Made by a program: the position numbers and the translations under genes
The notes under the pieces: generated by a model
The model's input: the letters and a program-made list of their open reading frames with translations, nothing else
The model's database searches: none
What the model was told of the DNA's origin: nothing
Part shown: positions 28,737 to 37,713 of the stretch, in pieces
Layout: each line of letters begins with the position of its first letter
Numbering within the stretch: position 1 is the stretch's first letter
Source of the DNA: Pedosphaera parvula Ellin514
Lineage (GTDB): Bacteria; Verrucomicrobiota; Verrucomicrobiia; Limisphaerales; Pedosphaeraceae
Length of the DNA stretch: 64,000 bases
Assembly (NCBI RefSeq): GCF_000172555.1
Contig: NZ_ABOX02000023.1
Span: forward strand, 1-64,000
Direction: 5' to 3'

Positions 28737-28967
28737 ATGGCCAACAATACCGTTCATCTACCCGCTACACCGCCCCCGGATTGGGATGTCGCACGACCGG
28801 AAAGACCGCCCGGGCCATCTCTGGCTCCTGCGGCCCTGTCACTCGCATCCACTTTTCTGATTTGGGGCCTGATCAGTTCACCCATCATCAGTGGCATCGG
28901 AGCGATTCTGTTCGCAGTATCGCTGGCAGCATGGATCAAAAGTATTCGCCATGAAAGAAACTCATAA
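28737..28967 (+). CDS. Small membrane protein of the oxidase operon
   Basis: This 76-residue protein has a Pro-rich N-terminus (LPATPPPDWDVARPERPPGP) and two hydrophobic segments joined by a tight turn (SLAPAALSLASTFLIWGL and GAILFAVSLAAWIKSI). It may be a subunit IV-like small component of the oxidase, but I see no family match. An in-frame ATG at 28656 would add 27 residues inside ctaG; I prefer 28737. The last 17 bases overlap the Rieske gene. Confidence 0.6.
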   Translation: MANNTVHLPATPPPDWDVARPERPPGPSLAPAALSLASTFLIWGLISSPIISGIGAILFAVSLAAWIKSIRHERNS

Positions 28968-29487
28968 TCAAGGGCCTCCCCATCCACAATCGCCCGCCAC
29001 CCCGGAGGAACTTTCAAGACGGGCGTTTTTCCGGGACATAAGCCTCGTTCTTGGCGGCTGCATCACCTTGGGATTGGCCGCCCCTCTGGTTGGTTTTATC
29101 TTCAGTCCGCTGACTCGCCACGAGCCGAAAGTCTGGCGCTCTGTCGGGAAGGTTGATTCTTTCAAAATCGGTGAGACAGTGGATGTGCGCTATGATGATG
29201 CTTCGCCGGAACCATGGGCGGGCGTCACAGCGCGCACAGCAGCATGGTTGCGACGGGAGAGCGAGAACACCTTCGTTGCCTTCTCGATTAATTGCACTCA
29301 TCTGGGATGTCCGGTTCGATGGCTGCCTGCGGCAAGACTGTTTATGTGTCCCTGCCATGGCGGCGTGTTCTATGAAAACGGGGACGTGGCCGCAGGGCCG
29401 CCTGAGCGTCCTCTCACCCGCTATCCCGTTCGGGTGCTGAATGGTGAGGTACAGATAGAAACCGCTCCCATCCCGATTGTTAGCTGA
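28951..29487 (+). CDS. Rieske iron-sulfur protein of a bc-type complex
   Basis: The protein has 178 residues. A twin-arginine-like SRRAFFRDI precedes a single membrane anchor (about 36-56), then the soluble Rieske domain with CTHLGC and CPCHGG as the 2Fe-2S ligands, spaced by a short insertion (PVRWLPAARLFM). It takes electrons from quinol at the Qo site and passes them to cytochrome c. It overlaps the preceding small gene by 17 bases, and the cytochrome b gene follows after 13 bp. Confidence 0.93.
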   Translation: MKETHNQGPPHPQSPATPEELSRRAFFRDISLVLGGCITLGLAAPLVGFIFSPLTRHEPKVWRSVGKVDSFKIGETVDVRYDDASPEPWAGVTARTAAWLRRESENTFVAFSINCTHLGCPVRWLPAARLFMCPCHGGVFYENGDVAAGPPERPLTRYPVRVLNGEVQIETAPIPIVS

Positions 29488-29500
29488 CGCAGGAATTGTC

Positions 29501-30904
29501 ATGATCAGAAGAAAGCTCAAGCAGACTTGGGAGTGGCTCGACGATCGCGTGGGGTTCACGGAAACATTCGGCCCGATGATCACACATCTGGTGCCGCGTG
29601 GAGCACGGTGGTGGTACGTTTTCGGCAGTGCGACTCTGTTCGCTTTCATGATTCAGGTTATCTCCGGCGTCGCCCTCGCCTTCTCCTATATTCCCTCCAC
29701 CGCACACGCCTATGAGACCTTGCAGTTCATCACAAACCAGGCACCATTCGGCAATTTCCTTCGCGCTCTCCATTACTACGGAGCCTCCGCAATGGTGCTG
29801 ATGGTTGGACTCCACATGGCTCAGGTGTTCCTGTTTGGAGCCTACAAATACCCTCGAGAGATGACCTGGGTTACCGGCGTGATGATGTTGGGATTTGTCC
29901 TGATCATGGGTTTTACGGGACAACTTTTGCGCTGGGATCAAACCGGCGTTTGGTCAGTAATTGTCGCTGCGGAACAGGTTGGACGAACGCCTTTGATCGG
30001 TGACTGGCTGGCACGATTTACCCTGGGTGGCGACACCGTGGGCGGAGCCACGCTAAGCCGCTTTTTTGCCATACATGTTTTCATCATGCCGGCAATGGTC
30101 TTTGCCTTCGTCGGCATTCACTTGCTTGGGGTTTTGCGACACGGCATTTCTCCACCGCCGAAACCTGGTCAGTTTCTTTCCCGCAAGACATACCATCAGG
30201 AGTATGCAGATTATCTCAAGAAGGATGGAGTGCCGTTCTGGCCTGATTCGGCCTGGCGCGATGTGGTTTTTGGAGCAGCCATGGCAGCTGTCATCGTGAT
30301 CCTGGCGTTGGCATTCGGCCCGCCGGAGCTGGGCAAACAGCCCGATCCAAGTCTGGTTGAAGCATATCCAAGGCCGGACTGGTATCTGCTCTGGTATTTT
30401 GCTGTGCTGGCACTTCTGCCCAAAGGAACGGAAACCTGGTTCATGGTCTTTGGCCCCATGCTGGCAGGATTTTGGCTGATTGTCCTCCCATTCATCTCAA
30501 AGAGGGGTGAACGCAGCCCGCGTCGGCGCCCCTGGGCGTGGGCGGCCGTGCTCATGGTTGTTATAATGATCGCGACTTTTTGGAGGGCGGGCATAAAATC
30601 CAATTGGTCACCCAATTTCAATATCGAACCCCTGTCGGAAAAAGTCGTTGGAGCTGCGAGCGGTCCGATTGCTGCAGGCGCACACCTGTTTTACTCCAAA
30701 GGCTGCTTGAACTGCCATCTGATCGAAAATTACGGTGGACGACGCGGTCCGGACCTCACCAACATCGGCAGCCAACGTACGAAGGAACAACTCATCCTTA
30801 CCATCCTGGGTGGACGAGGAAATATGCCTGCCTATGCAAGCAATATCACGCCTGAAGAAATGAAGGAATTAACGACCTTCCTCGAGTCTCGCAAGCAACG
30901 CTGA
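29501..30904 (+). CDS. Cytochrome b fused to a C-terminal cytochrome c domain
   Basis: This 467-residue membrane protein forms the quinol-oxidising core. The first ~200 residues are the four-helix cytochrome b part with haem His pairs in ALHYYGASAMVLMVGLHMAQVF and RFFAIHVFIMPAMVFAFVGIHLLG. The second part has PDWYLLWYF, the b6f/menaquinol-type variant of the PEWY Qo motif. After a last helix, a periplasmic cytochrome c domain (about 380-467) carries CLNCH and GNMPAYAS, whose Met is a likely axial ligand. AGGA precedes the ATG at the right distance. With the Rieske gene it makes a compact three-cofactor bc complex feeding the caa3 oxidase in the same operon. Confidence 0.93.
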   Translation: MIRRKLKQTWEWLDDRVGFTETFGPMITHLVPRGARWWYVFGSATLFAFMIQVISGVALAFSYIPSTAHAYETLQFITNQAPFGNFLRALHYYGASAMVLMVGLHMAQVFLFGAYKYPREMTWVTGVMMLGFVLIMGFTGQLLRWDQTGVWSVIVAAEQVGRTPLIGDWLARFTLGGDTVGGATLSRFFAIHVFIMPAMVFAFVGIHLLGVLRHGISPPPKPGQFLSRKTYHQEYADYLKKDGVPFWPDSAWRDVVFGAAMAAVIVILALAFGPPELGKQPDPSLVEAYPRPDWYLLWYFAVLALLPKGTETWFMVFGPMLAGFWLIVLPFISKRGERSPRRRPWAWAAVLMVVIMIATFWRAGIKSNWSPNFNIEPLSEKVVGAASGPIAAGAHLFYSKGCLNCHLIENYGGRRGPDLTNIGSQRTKEQLILTILGGRGNMPAYASNITPEEMKELTTFLESRKQR

Positions 30905-31146
30905 TGGCCGTCGCTCGCCCGCCATGTTGGTCAGTTTAACTGGATTTTTAATCCCCACAATCATTCCTTTTCGGAGGGTCCTTCCGTCACTGGGAATAGC
31001 TCCATTGAGATTAAGTCTCAACATTATTATCGACTTTAAGATTTGCCTGCTTATTTTTTTTGGGAACATTTATTCCGGTTCATCACTCTTAGCCACAAAA
31101 TGATGTACTGGATGTGTTTTAGAGTGCTTAACGCCGGAGGCCTGTC

Positions 31147-31944
31147 GTGAAGTCGTGGAAATGGTTCGCCGGATACCTCATGTCTCTCGGCATCGGGTCT
31201 CTGGTTCTGCTCCTCAATTCCTGTTCCACCACCGATCGAACCATCGTTGCTCCCCCTCAAATCGAGGGTGCCACTTTCGTCGGTGATAAAGCCTGCCTCG
31301 AATGCCACGCCAACATCAGCCACGCCTTCCCCGCCAGCCCTCATGCACGGCTGCGTCTCGAGAAAGCTGGTATGCCCGGTGTTCAAGGCTGCGAATCCTG
31401 CCATGGCCCCGCCAGCAAACATGTCGCCGTCGGTGGCGGGCGCGGCAGATTCATCATCAATCCCGGCAAAGACCCTCAATCCTGTTTCCAATGCCACCTC
31501 GAAACCGAGGCCGCCTTTCATCTTCCCCAACATCATCCCCTCATCGAAGGGAAAATGAACTGTGTCCAATGCCACGACCCGCACGGTTTGGACATCATGA
31601 AACCAAAACATGGTCTCGCCATGTCACGCCTGAATGAGACCTGCTCCCAGTGTCATCGCGAACAAACGCGTCCCTTCGTATTCGAACACGAAGCGCTTCG
31701 GGAAGGCTGCATCGTCTGCCACAGTCCCCACGGCTCCATCAACGCCAAGATGCTAATCCAGCGCGATTCAAATCTTTGTCTCAAATGCCACGCACAAATC
31801 CAGGGTCCCGGCGCTGGCGGCACCGGGCATATCTTCATTGGCAAGGAAGATCACACCGACCATCTCCGCTACGGCACCTGCTGGACTGCCGGCTGCCACA
31901 CCGCCATCCATGGCTCAAACATTAACCCTCACATGTTCTATTGA
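31147..31944 (+). CDS. Octahaem c-type cytochrome, DmsE/MtrA-like lipoprotein
   Basis: This 265-residue exported protein has a lipobox-like LLNSC near residue 30. Seven CXXCH sites follow in order: CLECH, CESCH, CFQCH, CVQCH, CSQCH, CIVCH, CLKCH. An eighth, atypical site CWTAGCH (CX4CH) lies near the C-terminus. Many extra His (HLPQHHPL, KHGLAMS, HGSINAK, DHTDHLRY) can be distal ligands. The spacing and the DPHG/SPHG repeats recall the DmsE/MtrA electron-transfer cytochromes, which have ten haems. The start is GTG with CGGAGG six bases upstream. A barrel gene follows after 32 bp, as mtrB-type genes follow mtrA. Confidence 0.85.
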   Translation: MKSWKWFAGYLMSLGIGSLVLLLNSCSTTDRTIVAPPQIEGATFVGDKACLECHANISHAFPASPHARLRLEKAGMPGVQGCESCHGPASKHVAVGGGRGRFIINPGKDPQSCFQCHLETEAAFHLPQHHPLIEGKMNCVQCHDPHGLDIMKPKHGLAMSRLNETCSQCHREQTRPFVFEHEALREGCIVCHSPHGSINAKMLIQRDSNLCLKCHAQIQGPGAGGTGHIFIGKEDHTDHLRYGTCWTAGCHTAIHGSNINPHMFY

Positions 31945-31976
31945 AGCAGTGAGCCGTACCATTTTCCAGAAGCGCC

Positions 31977-34352
31977 ATGACTTACCCACTCTCATCCCGG
32001 TCCGGTCCGGCTCTATTTTTGCTCCTATTAACTCTAAGTATCGCCGCAACTGCTGCCGAGGCGGATCTTTCCAAACTGCCTCCGCCCGCCACCAACCACA
32101 TTGACTTCTCGCGCGATATCCAACCCATCTTCAATCAGTCATGCCTCCGTTGTCATGGGCCGGAAAAACCGAAAAGTCATTTCCGCCTCGATAATCGTGA
32201 CTCGGCCATCAAAGGTGGGGAAAATGGCGTGGACATCCTCCCCGGTAACAGCGCCAAAAGTCCACTCGTCCAATTCGTCGCCGGGCTGCCGGAGGAGATG
32301 CAAATGCCTCCCGCCGGCAAAGGCAATCCCTTGACTCCCGGTCAAATCGCCCTGCTCCGCGCCTGGATTGATCAGGGCGCAATGTGGAGTTCCACCGCCC
32401 CCACCAATACTCTCGCCTTCACCTTTTCCCCCACCCTGCGTTTCATCACTGTGAATGGAAACGAGCAGCAGTTCCGGGAACATTACTGGCAACGCGAAGG
32501 TTGGAACGGTGGTGTGGAACAATTCGAACTGACGGAGCAAGTCAAACCCGACACCAAGGTCATGACTTTGGGTCATGTCCTGCAGGACGATTACAGACTG
32601 GAATTGTCCGTGCAAAAGGATGAAGTCGGTTTCGTGCACACGGGCTGGGAACAATATCGCAAATACTATTCTGATACGGGCGGCTTCTATCCCACTTTCA
32701 CTCCCCAGGTGTTTAGCCTCGACCGCGACCTGCACCTCGATATCGGACGTGCCTGGATTGACTTCGGACTCACCCTGCCCAACTGGCCGCAAATGGTTTT
32801 AGGCTACGAATACCAATATAAAAACGGCAATAAATCCACTCTCGAATGGGGCGACATCGTGCAAGGCGGAATCGATCGCAAAATTGCTCCCGCCAGCCAG
32901 TACCAGAACGAACGAACCCACATCATCAAATTCGATTTAAGTTACGATATTCAGGGTATCCAGCTTGAGGATAATTTCCGTGGCGAGTTCTACTCTTTGC
33001 GCACCCATGATACCAATGTCATTTTTTTCCCGGCCGTCAGCACCTTCCAGGGTGAAAGCGTCAGCGAAGGTTACCATCATTTCCAGGGCGCCAACACACT
33101 CCATGCTGAAAAACAGTTCAATGATTGGCTGTTCGGCTCGGCCGGCTACCTCTACAGCCACCTGAACGCTGATGCCTCCTTCAGCGTTGACACGATCAAT
33201 CTCTCCGGCATTGCTCTCCCGCAACACCGCTGGCGCGGTCCTGACATCACCCTCGAACGTGAATCGCAGGTCTTCAACTTAAGCACGCTCCTCGGCCCAT
33301 GGGATGGTCTGACTCTCTCGGCTGGCGTCCAAAACGAATACACCCGCCAAAAAGGTTTCGGTAACGACAATTTTGATGAAATTTTTGGCGCCAACTTCTT
33401 CTTTCCTGTCCCCGTCACCACCACTTCCGATTTGGATACGGCGTTGGTCGAGGAAAATATTGGCGTGCGTTATACAAAAATTCCTTTCACCGCGCTGTTC
33501 GCCGATGCCCGGTTGCGCCAGGAAAGCATCGGCCAGTTTGAAGAGGAGAAAGGGGGCGACCAGGAATTCTTACGGAAAACGGACTTTTCGAGCCAGCTTT
33601 ATGACATTCGCACCGGCTTCAATACTTCTCCCTGGCCGTGGGTCTCTTTCACCGCGCAATTTCGCCGCTACGACGATAACAGCCACTATAATAACACGCT
33701 GGATCAACAGCCCATCGGCTTCCCGGGCATTGGCTATTCGGCCTTCATCCGCGCACGTGATCTTCTCACGGATGAAGTGGAAACCAAAATCGCCCTGCGC
33801 GTCACCAGTTGGTTTAGGACCACACTTTCCTATCGGATGCTCTCGTCTGATTATCATACCACCACCGATCCCGTCCCCTTTGGCATCTCTCCGGGCGGCA
33901 CTTTGCTGGCGGGACACTCCGATGACCACATCTACAGCCTGGGCGCCACTGTCACCCCTTTTCAACGGCTTTATCTTTCTGGGACTTTCTCCTACCAAAA
34001 CTCCAGCACCGTCACCGCCAACAACGGCGACCCCTCGATTGTCCCCTATCGCGGCGATATCTACAGCGTTCTTGCCAATGCCACCTATGTGCTGAGTCAG
34101 GCTACCGACATATTTGCGACTTACTCCTTTTCCTACGCCGATTATGCTCAAAATAATTTTGTCGCCGGCCTGCCCGTAGGCATCCGCTACCAGCAACACG
34201 TCATTCAAGGCGGTTTATTGCGCCGCTTCGGTAAAAATCTCTCGGCCAAACTCCAATACGCCTATTTCCTCTACGACGAACCCACGAGCGGCACCTTCAA
34301 TAATTATAACGCTCAAGGCATTTTCGCGACGCTCACCTACAGGTTTCAATAA
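31977..34352 (+). CDS. Outer-membrane beta-barrel with N-terminal PSC1-type haem domain
   Basis: A 791-residue protein. A signal peptide (about 1-27) leads to a cytochrome domain at about 43-135: IDFSRDIQPIFNQSCLRCHGPEK, LRLD-like FRLDNRD, GG, MPPAGKGNPLT and LLRAWIDQGAMW, the layout of PSCyt1 (PF07635). The remaining ~640 residues are alternating amphipathic strands rich in Tyr, Trp and Gly, with charged loops and no other domain, ending in LQYAYFLYDEP...IFATLTYRFQ, as expected for a large barrel of about 26-30 strands like MtrB/PioB. No N-terminal CXXC of the MtrB type is seen; the haem domain takes its place. It follows the octahaem cytochrome by 32 bp. Confidence 0.75.
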   Translation: MTYPLSSRSGPALFLLLLTLSIAATAAEADLSKLPPPATNHIDFSRDIQPIFNQSCLRCHGPEKPKSHFRLDNRDSAIKGGENGVDILPGNSAKSPLVQFVAGLPEEMQMPPAGKGNPLTPGQIALLRAWIDQGAMWSSTAPTNTLAFTFSPTLRFITVNGNEQQFREHYWQREGWNGGVEQFELTEQVKPDTKVMTLGHVLQDDYRLELSVQKDEVGFVHTGWEQYRKYYSDTGGFYPTFTPQVFSLDRDLHLDIGRAWIDFGLTLPNWPQMVLGYEYQYKNGNKSTLEWGDIVQGGIDRKIAPASQYQNERTHIIKFDLSYDIQGIQLEDNFRGEFYSLRTHDTNVIFFPAVSTFQGESVSEGYHHFQGANTLHAEKQFNDWLFGSAGYLYSHLNADASFSVDTINLSGIALPQHRWRGPDITLERESQVFNLSTLLGPWDGLTLSAGVQNEYTRQKGFGNDNFDEIFGANFFFPVPVTTTSDLDTALVEENIGVRYTKIPFTALFADARLRQESIGQFEEEKGGDQEFLRKTDFSSQLYDIRTGFNTSPWPWVSFTAQFRRYDDNSHYNNTLDQQPIGFPGIGYSAFIRARDLLTDEVETKIALRVTSWFRTTLSYRMLSSDYHTTTDPVPFGISPGGTLLAGHSDDHIYSLGATVTPFQRLYLSGTFSYQNSSTVTANNGDPSIVPYRGDIYSVLANATYVLSQATDIFATYSFSYADYAQNNFVAGLPVGIRYQQHVIQGGLLRRFGKNLSAKLQYAYFLYDEPTSGTFNNYNAQGIFATLTYRFQ

Positions 34353-34518
34353 AAAGTTCATTAACTTGGGAACAAAACTGAAGTAATCGCCTCCTAATCT
34401 CAAGTGGTTGCTGTTTAAGGGTTATTTGTTTGCAACATCTGCAAATCAGGATACCCTGAAAATCGAGCGATCATCTTAAATGCGTACTGATAATCGAACA
34501 CCTAACCTGAAAGCTAAG

Positions 34519-35376
34519 ATGAGAATTCAAAATCAGTTCCCCTTCAAAATCCCGTTGGCCGCTCTTCTCCTGGCGCTTTTAATTCTTTCCCAAAACTCGG
34601 CTTCGGCTGCCACCACAAACGTGGCTTTCGGCGGAGCCACCCTCACCTTCAGACCTGCTGTCATCACCATCAACGTCGGCGATACCATCGTCTTTTCCAA
34701 TGCCGGCGGTTCACACACCGTAACCGGCACCGGCACCGACCCTTTCTGCGGCAGCGGCGGCGTCACCACCTCCTGCTCGCATACCTTCAACACCGTCGGT
34801 TCATTCGGTTATCAATGCATACCTCATGCGGGGGTAGGCATGGTCGGCACGGTCAACGTGGTTGCTGCTTCTGTTCCACCCACAATCAGCCTGACCGCCC
34901 CGGCCTCCGGGGCCGTTTATGCCGCCCCAGCCAATGTGAAGTTCACTACTACAGTCACTGCCGGCACCGGTTCAGTCACCAATGTGCAATATTTTGCAAA
35001 CGTCACTAATTCCCTGGGCTCCACCCCCTCTTCCCCTTTCAACTTTACCGCGTCCAACCTGGCAGCCGGAATTTATTCTCTCACCGGCAAGGCGCAAAAC
35101 AGCGTCGGCCTGGCAACTACCTCTTCTCCGGTTTCAATTACCGTGGTCAGTCCCGTCGCGATTTCCAACTTCCTCGCCCAAGTCACGAATGGTCAGTTTA
35201 CCTTTGAGCACACTGCCAACCCCGGTCTCAAATACGTGGTGGAAAAATCCGCCGACCTGACCGCCTGGTCACCGACTGTTACCAACACCGCCAGCAGCAA
35301 CAGCGTGCATGTAAGCGACGCTTTCCAGGTTGGAACGCTGCGCTTCTACCGGGTCGGCCGCCTGCCAAATCCCTAA
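34519..35376 (+). CDS. Secreted blue-copper (plastocyanin-like) protein with Ig-like domain
   Basis: The protein has 285 residues. A signal peptide (about 1-31, ending SASA) is followed by a cupredoxin domain at about 33-115. Type 1 copper ligands are readable: His in GGSHTVTG, then Cys, His and Met in YQCIPHAGVGM. An extra Cys pair (FCGS, TSCSH) may form a disulfide. An Ig-like beta domain (about 120-205) and a C-terminal VVEKSADLTAW-type domain common in Verrucomicrobia exported proteins complete it. It lies 166 bp after the barrel gene and could be a periplasmic or extracellular one-electron carrier for it. An earlier start at 34480 is possible. Confidence 0.78.
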   Translation: MRIQNQFPFKIPLAALLLALLILSQNSASAATTNVAFGGATLTFRPAVITINVGDTIVFSNAGGSHTVTGTGTDPFCGSGGVTTSCSHTFNTVGSFGYQCIPHAGVGMVGTVNVVAASVPPTISLTAPASGAVYAAPANVKFTTTVTAGTGSVTNVQYFANVTNSLGSTPSSPFNFTASNLAAGIYSLTGKAQNSVGLATTSSPVSITVVSPVAISNFLAQVTNGQFTFEHTANPGLKYVVEKSADLTAWSPTVTNTASSNSVHVSDAFQVGTLRFYRVGRLPNP

Positions 35377-35499
35377 AAGATTCTGGTTTGCTGAGAAGCT
35401 CATACTCATAAAAACATCGCGTCAGCCATCCCCAAGAATAAATATTGGGCTCACATCGTCCATCCGATACACTTGGTAGCAGAAGCTCCCAATTATCTG

Positions 35500-36531
35500 A
35501 TGAAACGCATTTGTTCGCTCTTTCTATTTCTCGCTCTCACCGCTACCGCCATGGCGTCGGCATCCGCCGATCCCGCCAATCCGAACGCCAACGCCAAAGC
35601 GCGTGCAATTCTCAGCTATTTCCAAAGCCTCGCCTCTGCTCGGACCAATCGCATCCTCTCCGGCCAGTTCACTGATGCCGGCCCGAGAGCAAGCCTCAAA
35701 CTGCTTGAGAACATCCAGAGCCAAACCGGCCACTGGCCCGCGCTCATGGGCGCTGATTACGCCAACTATGGACGAGGCAGCCTTACCTCCAAGGAACCAA
35801 ATCAGGCAGCCATCGATTACTGGAAACAAGGCGGTCTCGTCACCATCAGTGCACACCTATACAATCCCGCCAACACCAATGGCGGCGGCCTGCGGGATAA
35901 GGGTGTTGACCTGAACACCCTTCTCGATCCCAATTCAGACACTCACAAACGTTGGATGAACGAACTCGACACCATTGCCACCGGCCTGCAACAACTCAAA
36001 GACGCCGGCGTTGTCGTCCTCTGGCGCCCTTTCCACGAAATGAATGGCGGTTGGTTCTGGTGGGGTGATAAAGACCCCGAAACTTTCAAGAAAGTCTGGC
36101 AACACATGTTCCACTACTTCACCACCACCAAAAAGCTCGACAACCTCCTCTGGGTCTACAGCCCCAACCACGGCAAAAATACGGCCGCCTATTATGCTGG
36201 TGACAACTACGTCGATCTCGTCGGCCTCGATGCCTATACCGACTTCGTCGATAAACAACACATCCACGGTTACGATGAAGTGGCTGAGTTGCCCAAGCCC
36301 TTCGGCTTCACCGAATACGGCCCGCATGGTTCGGAGAAGCCGCCCGGCGATTACGATTATCGCCGCTTCATCGCCGGCGTGGAAAAAGACTTCCCGAAAA
36401 CCTGCTTCTTCATGTGCTGGAATTGGAAATGGAGTCTCGCCATGAATAATAACACCAAGGAACTTCTTGATAACCCCGCGATCGCCAATCGCGAAAACAT
36501 TCCGGCTCAACTCACAGGAACTGGCAAGTAA
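35500..36531 (+). CDS. Secreted glycoside hydrolase family 26, probable beta-mannanase
   Basis: This 343-residue enzyme has a signal peptide (MKRICSLFLFLALTATAMASASA). The GH26 fold is shown by RILSGQF near the N-terminus, the acid/base Glu in VLWRPFHEMNGGWFWW and the nucleophile Glu in FGFTEYGPHG, with WVYSPNHG and YYAGDNYVDLVGLDAY between. The family mainly cleaves beta-1,4-mannan; lichenase and xylanase activity also occur. It would act outside the cytoplasm on plant hemicellulose. No sugar transporter or other hydrolase is beside it. Confidence 0.88.
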   Translation: MKRICSLFLFLALTATAMASASADPANPNANAKARAILSYFQSLASARTNRILSGQFTDAGPRASLKLLENIQSQTGHWPALMGADYANYGRGSLTSKEPNQAAIDYWKQGGLVTISAHLYNPANTNGGGLRDKGVDLNTLLDPNSDTHKRWMNELDTIATGLQQLKDAGVVVLWRPFHEMNGGWFWWGDKDPETFKKVWQHMFHYFTTTKKLDNLLWVYSPNHGKNTAAYYAGDNYVDLVGLDAYTDFVDKQHIHGYDEVAELPKPFGFTEYGPHGSEKPPGDYDYRRFIAGVEKDFPKTCFFMCWNWKWSLAMNNNTKELLDNPAIANRENIPAQLTGTGK

Positions 36532-36840
36532 CACCCTCTCAAAATCTGAGTGAATTCGGGAAAGCTTTGGCAGGAAAGGTCATTCAACCAACTTGGGAAT
36601 GGCTTTCGTCAAACCCGTCATGCTTGCCCACCTTTTACACCCGCCACTCGGGACAAACCAGTGACCTCTTAAGGCCCGTATGGGCCGGCATGTTGATAGC
36701 ATCAAAACCCAAAAAGAAACCCCGCTTCGGCCCGCGATTTTAAACAGTTCAAGGCAGACAATCCGAAGCGGAACCCGCCAGCGCAATCCAGCTCATCCGC
36801 CGCATTATCCTTGCCAATATTTACTTACTTCACCCAGGCA
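36532..36840. other. Convergent intergenic stretch, no gene
   Basis: This lies between the ends of the GH26 gene and pgeF. One weak hairpin (GGCCC-GTAT-GGGCC, 36673-36686) without a T-run is the only structure I see. Confidence 0.4.
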
Positions 36841-37656
36841 TCACAACTTTACGATCGCCGATGGAAACCTGCCCGTCTTCGGCTTTTCGGCCCAATGTGA
36901 AAAAAACTGTTCCCGATGACAGGCTGTGCAAAGACGCGAATTGAAAACATTCTCCTTCAGAATTCCCGCATCATACAGTTGATCCTCCAGTGCGCTCCCA
37001 AGATCAACCGCCGTCAAACCATACTCGCACTTTCCCAAATATTTCTCCCACCCCGGTAATCCAGCCTGCTCGGCATTCGCCATCCGATAGCAACAATGTC
37101 CAATCGTCGGCCCTATTGCCGCCACAATATTTTCCGCGGAAGCCGGCACGAAATCAAAGATCGCCTTGATGGTCTCGCCCACAACATTGGCAACGACTCC
37201 CCGCCACCCAGCGTGCGCCAACCCAATGACTCCAAACTGCTTCTCGTAAAAGAAAATGGGACTGCAATCCGCCGTGCTCAGAAAAAGAATCACCTCTCGC
37301 TCCTTCGTGATTACCGCATCGGCACCTGTCAGAGTGTAAAACTTTGAGGTAACCATCTCCCTGTCCCGGACGGTCACCACTTTATTGCTGTGCGCAAAAC
37401 TGGGAACCACCAGCGGTGCATTCGGAAATCCAAGCGCTTCCCGCACCTTCTGCTGGTTCATTGCCACGTGCTCCCTCACATCATTCGTGGCGAAGACAGT
37501 ATTCAACGAATCAAAAGGTGCCAGGCTCACCCCGCCGTGACGCGTAAAAGTCCCGTAACGAAACATTTCTTCGTACGGCTTGAACAAATCAAATTGCAAC
37601 GCCTTTAAACCACCCGGCGTTTTATAAGTCTGCGAGTTGCCAGCCATCCCTGACAT
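36841..37656 (-). CDS. pgeF: Peptidoglycan editing factor/laccase-domain protein (YfiH family)
   Basis: At 271 residues this matches the YfiH/PgeF (Cu-oxidase_4) family. Diagnostic residues are the His of SFAHSNKV, the STADCSPI Cys, the LAHAGWRG motif with its metal His, and AIGPTIGHCCY. The family is described both as a purine nucleoside phosphorylase/adenosine deaminase-like enzyme and as an enzyme that corrects L-Ser misincorporation in peptidoglycan precursors. It has no signal peptide. It may be co-transcribed with the LMF-like gene 57 bp upstream. Confidence 0.9.
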   Translation of the reverse strand: MSGMAGNSQTYKTPGGLKALQFDLFKPYEEMFRYGTFTRHGGVSLAPFDSLNTVFATNDVREHVAMNQQKVREALGFPNAPLVVPSFAHSNKVVTVRDREMVTSKFYTLTGADAVITKEREVILFLSTADCSPIFFYEKQFGVIGLAHAGWRGVVANVVGETIKAIFDFVPASAENIVAAIGPTIGHCCYRMANAEQAGLPGWEKYLGKCEYGLTAVDLGSALEDQLYDAGILKENVFNSRLCTACHREQFFSHWAEKPKTGRFPSAIVKL

Positions 37657-37713
37657 CTAAGTCGAAATTGGAGCAACAAACAATCCCTGACATTTGCCAT
37701 GGGCAGAGCGTCT

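Noticed and set aside
35500-36531. GH26 gene as part of a polysaccharide utilisation locus
   Set aside because: No transporter, SusCD pair, regulator or second hydrolase is adjacent.
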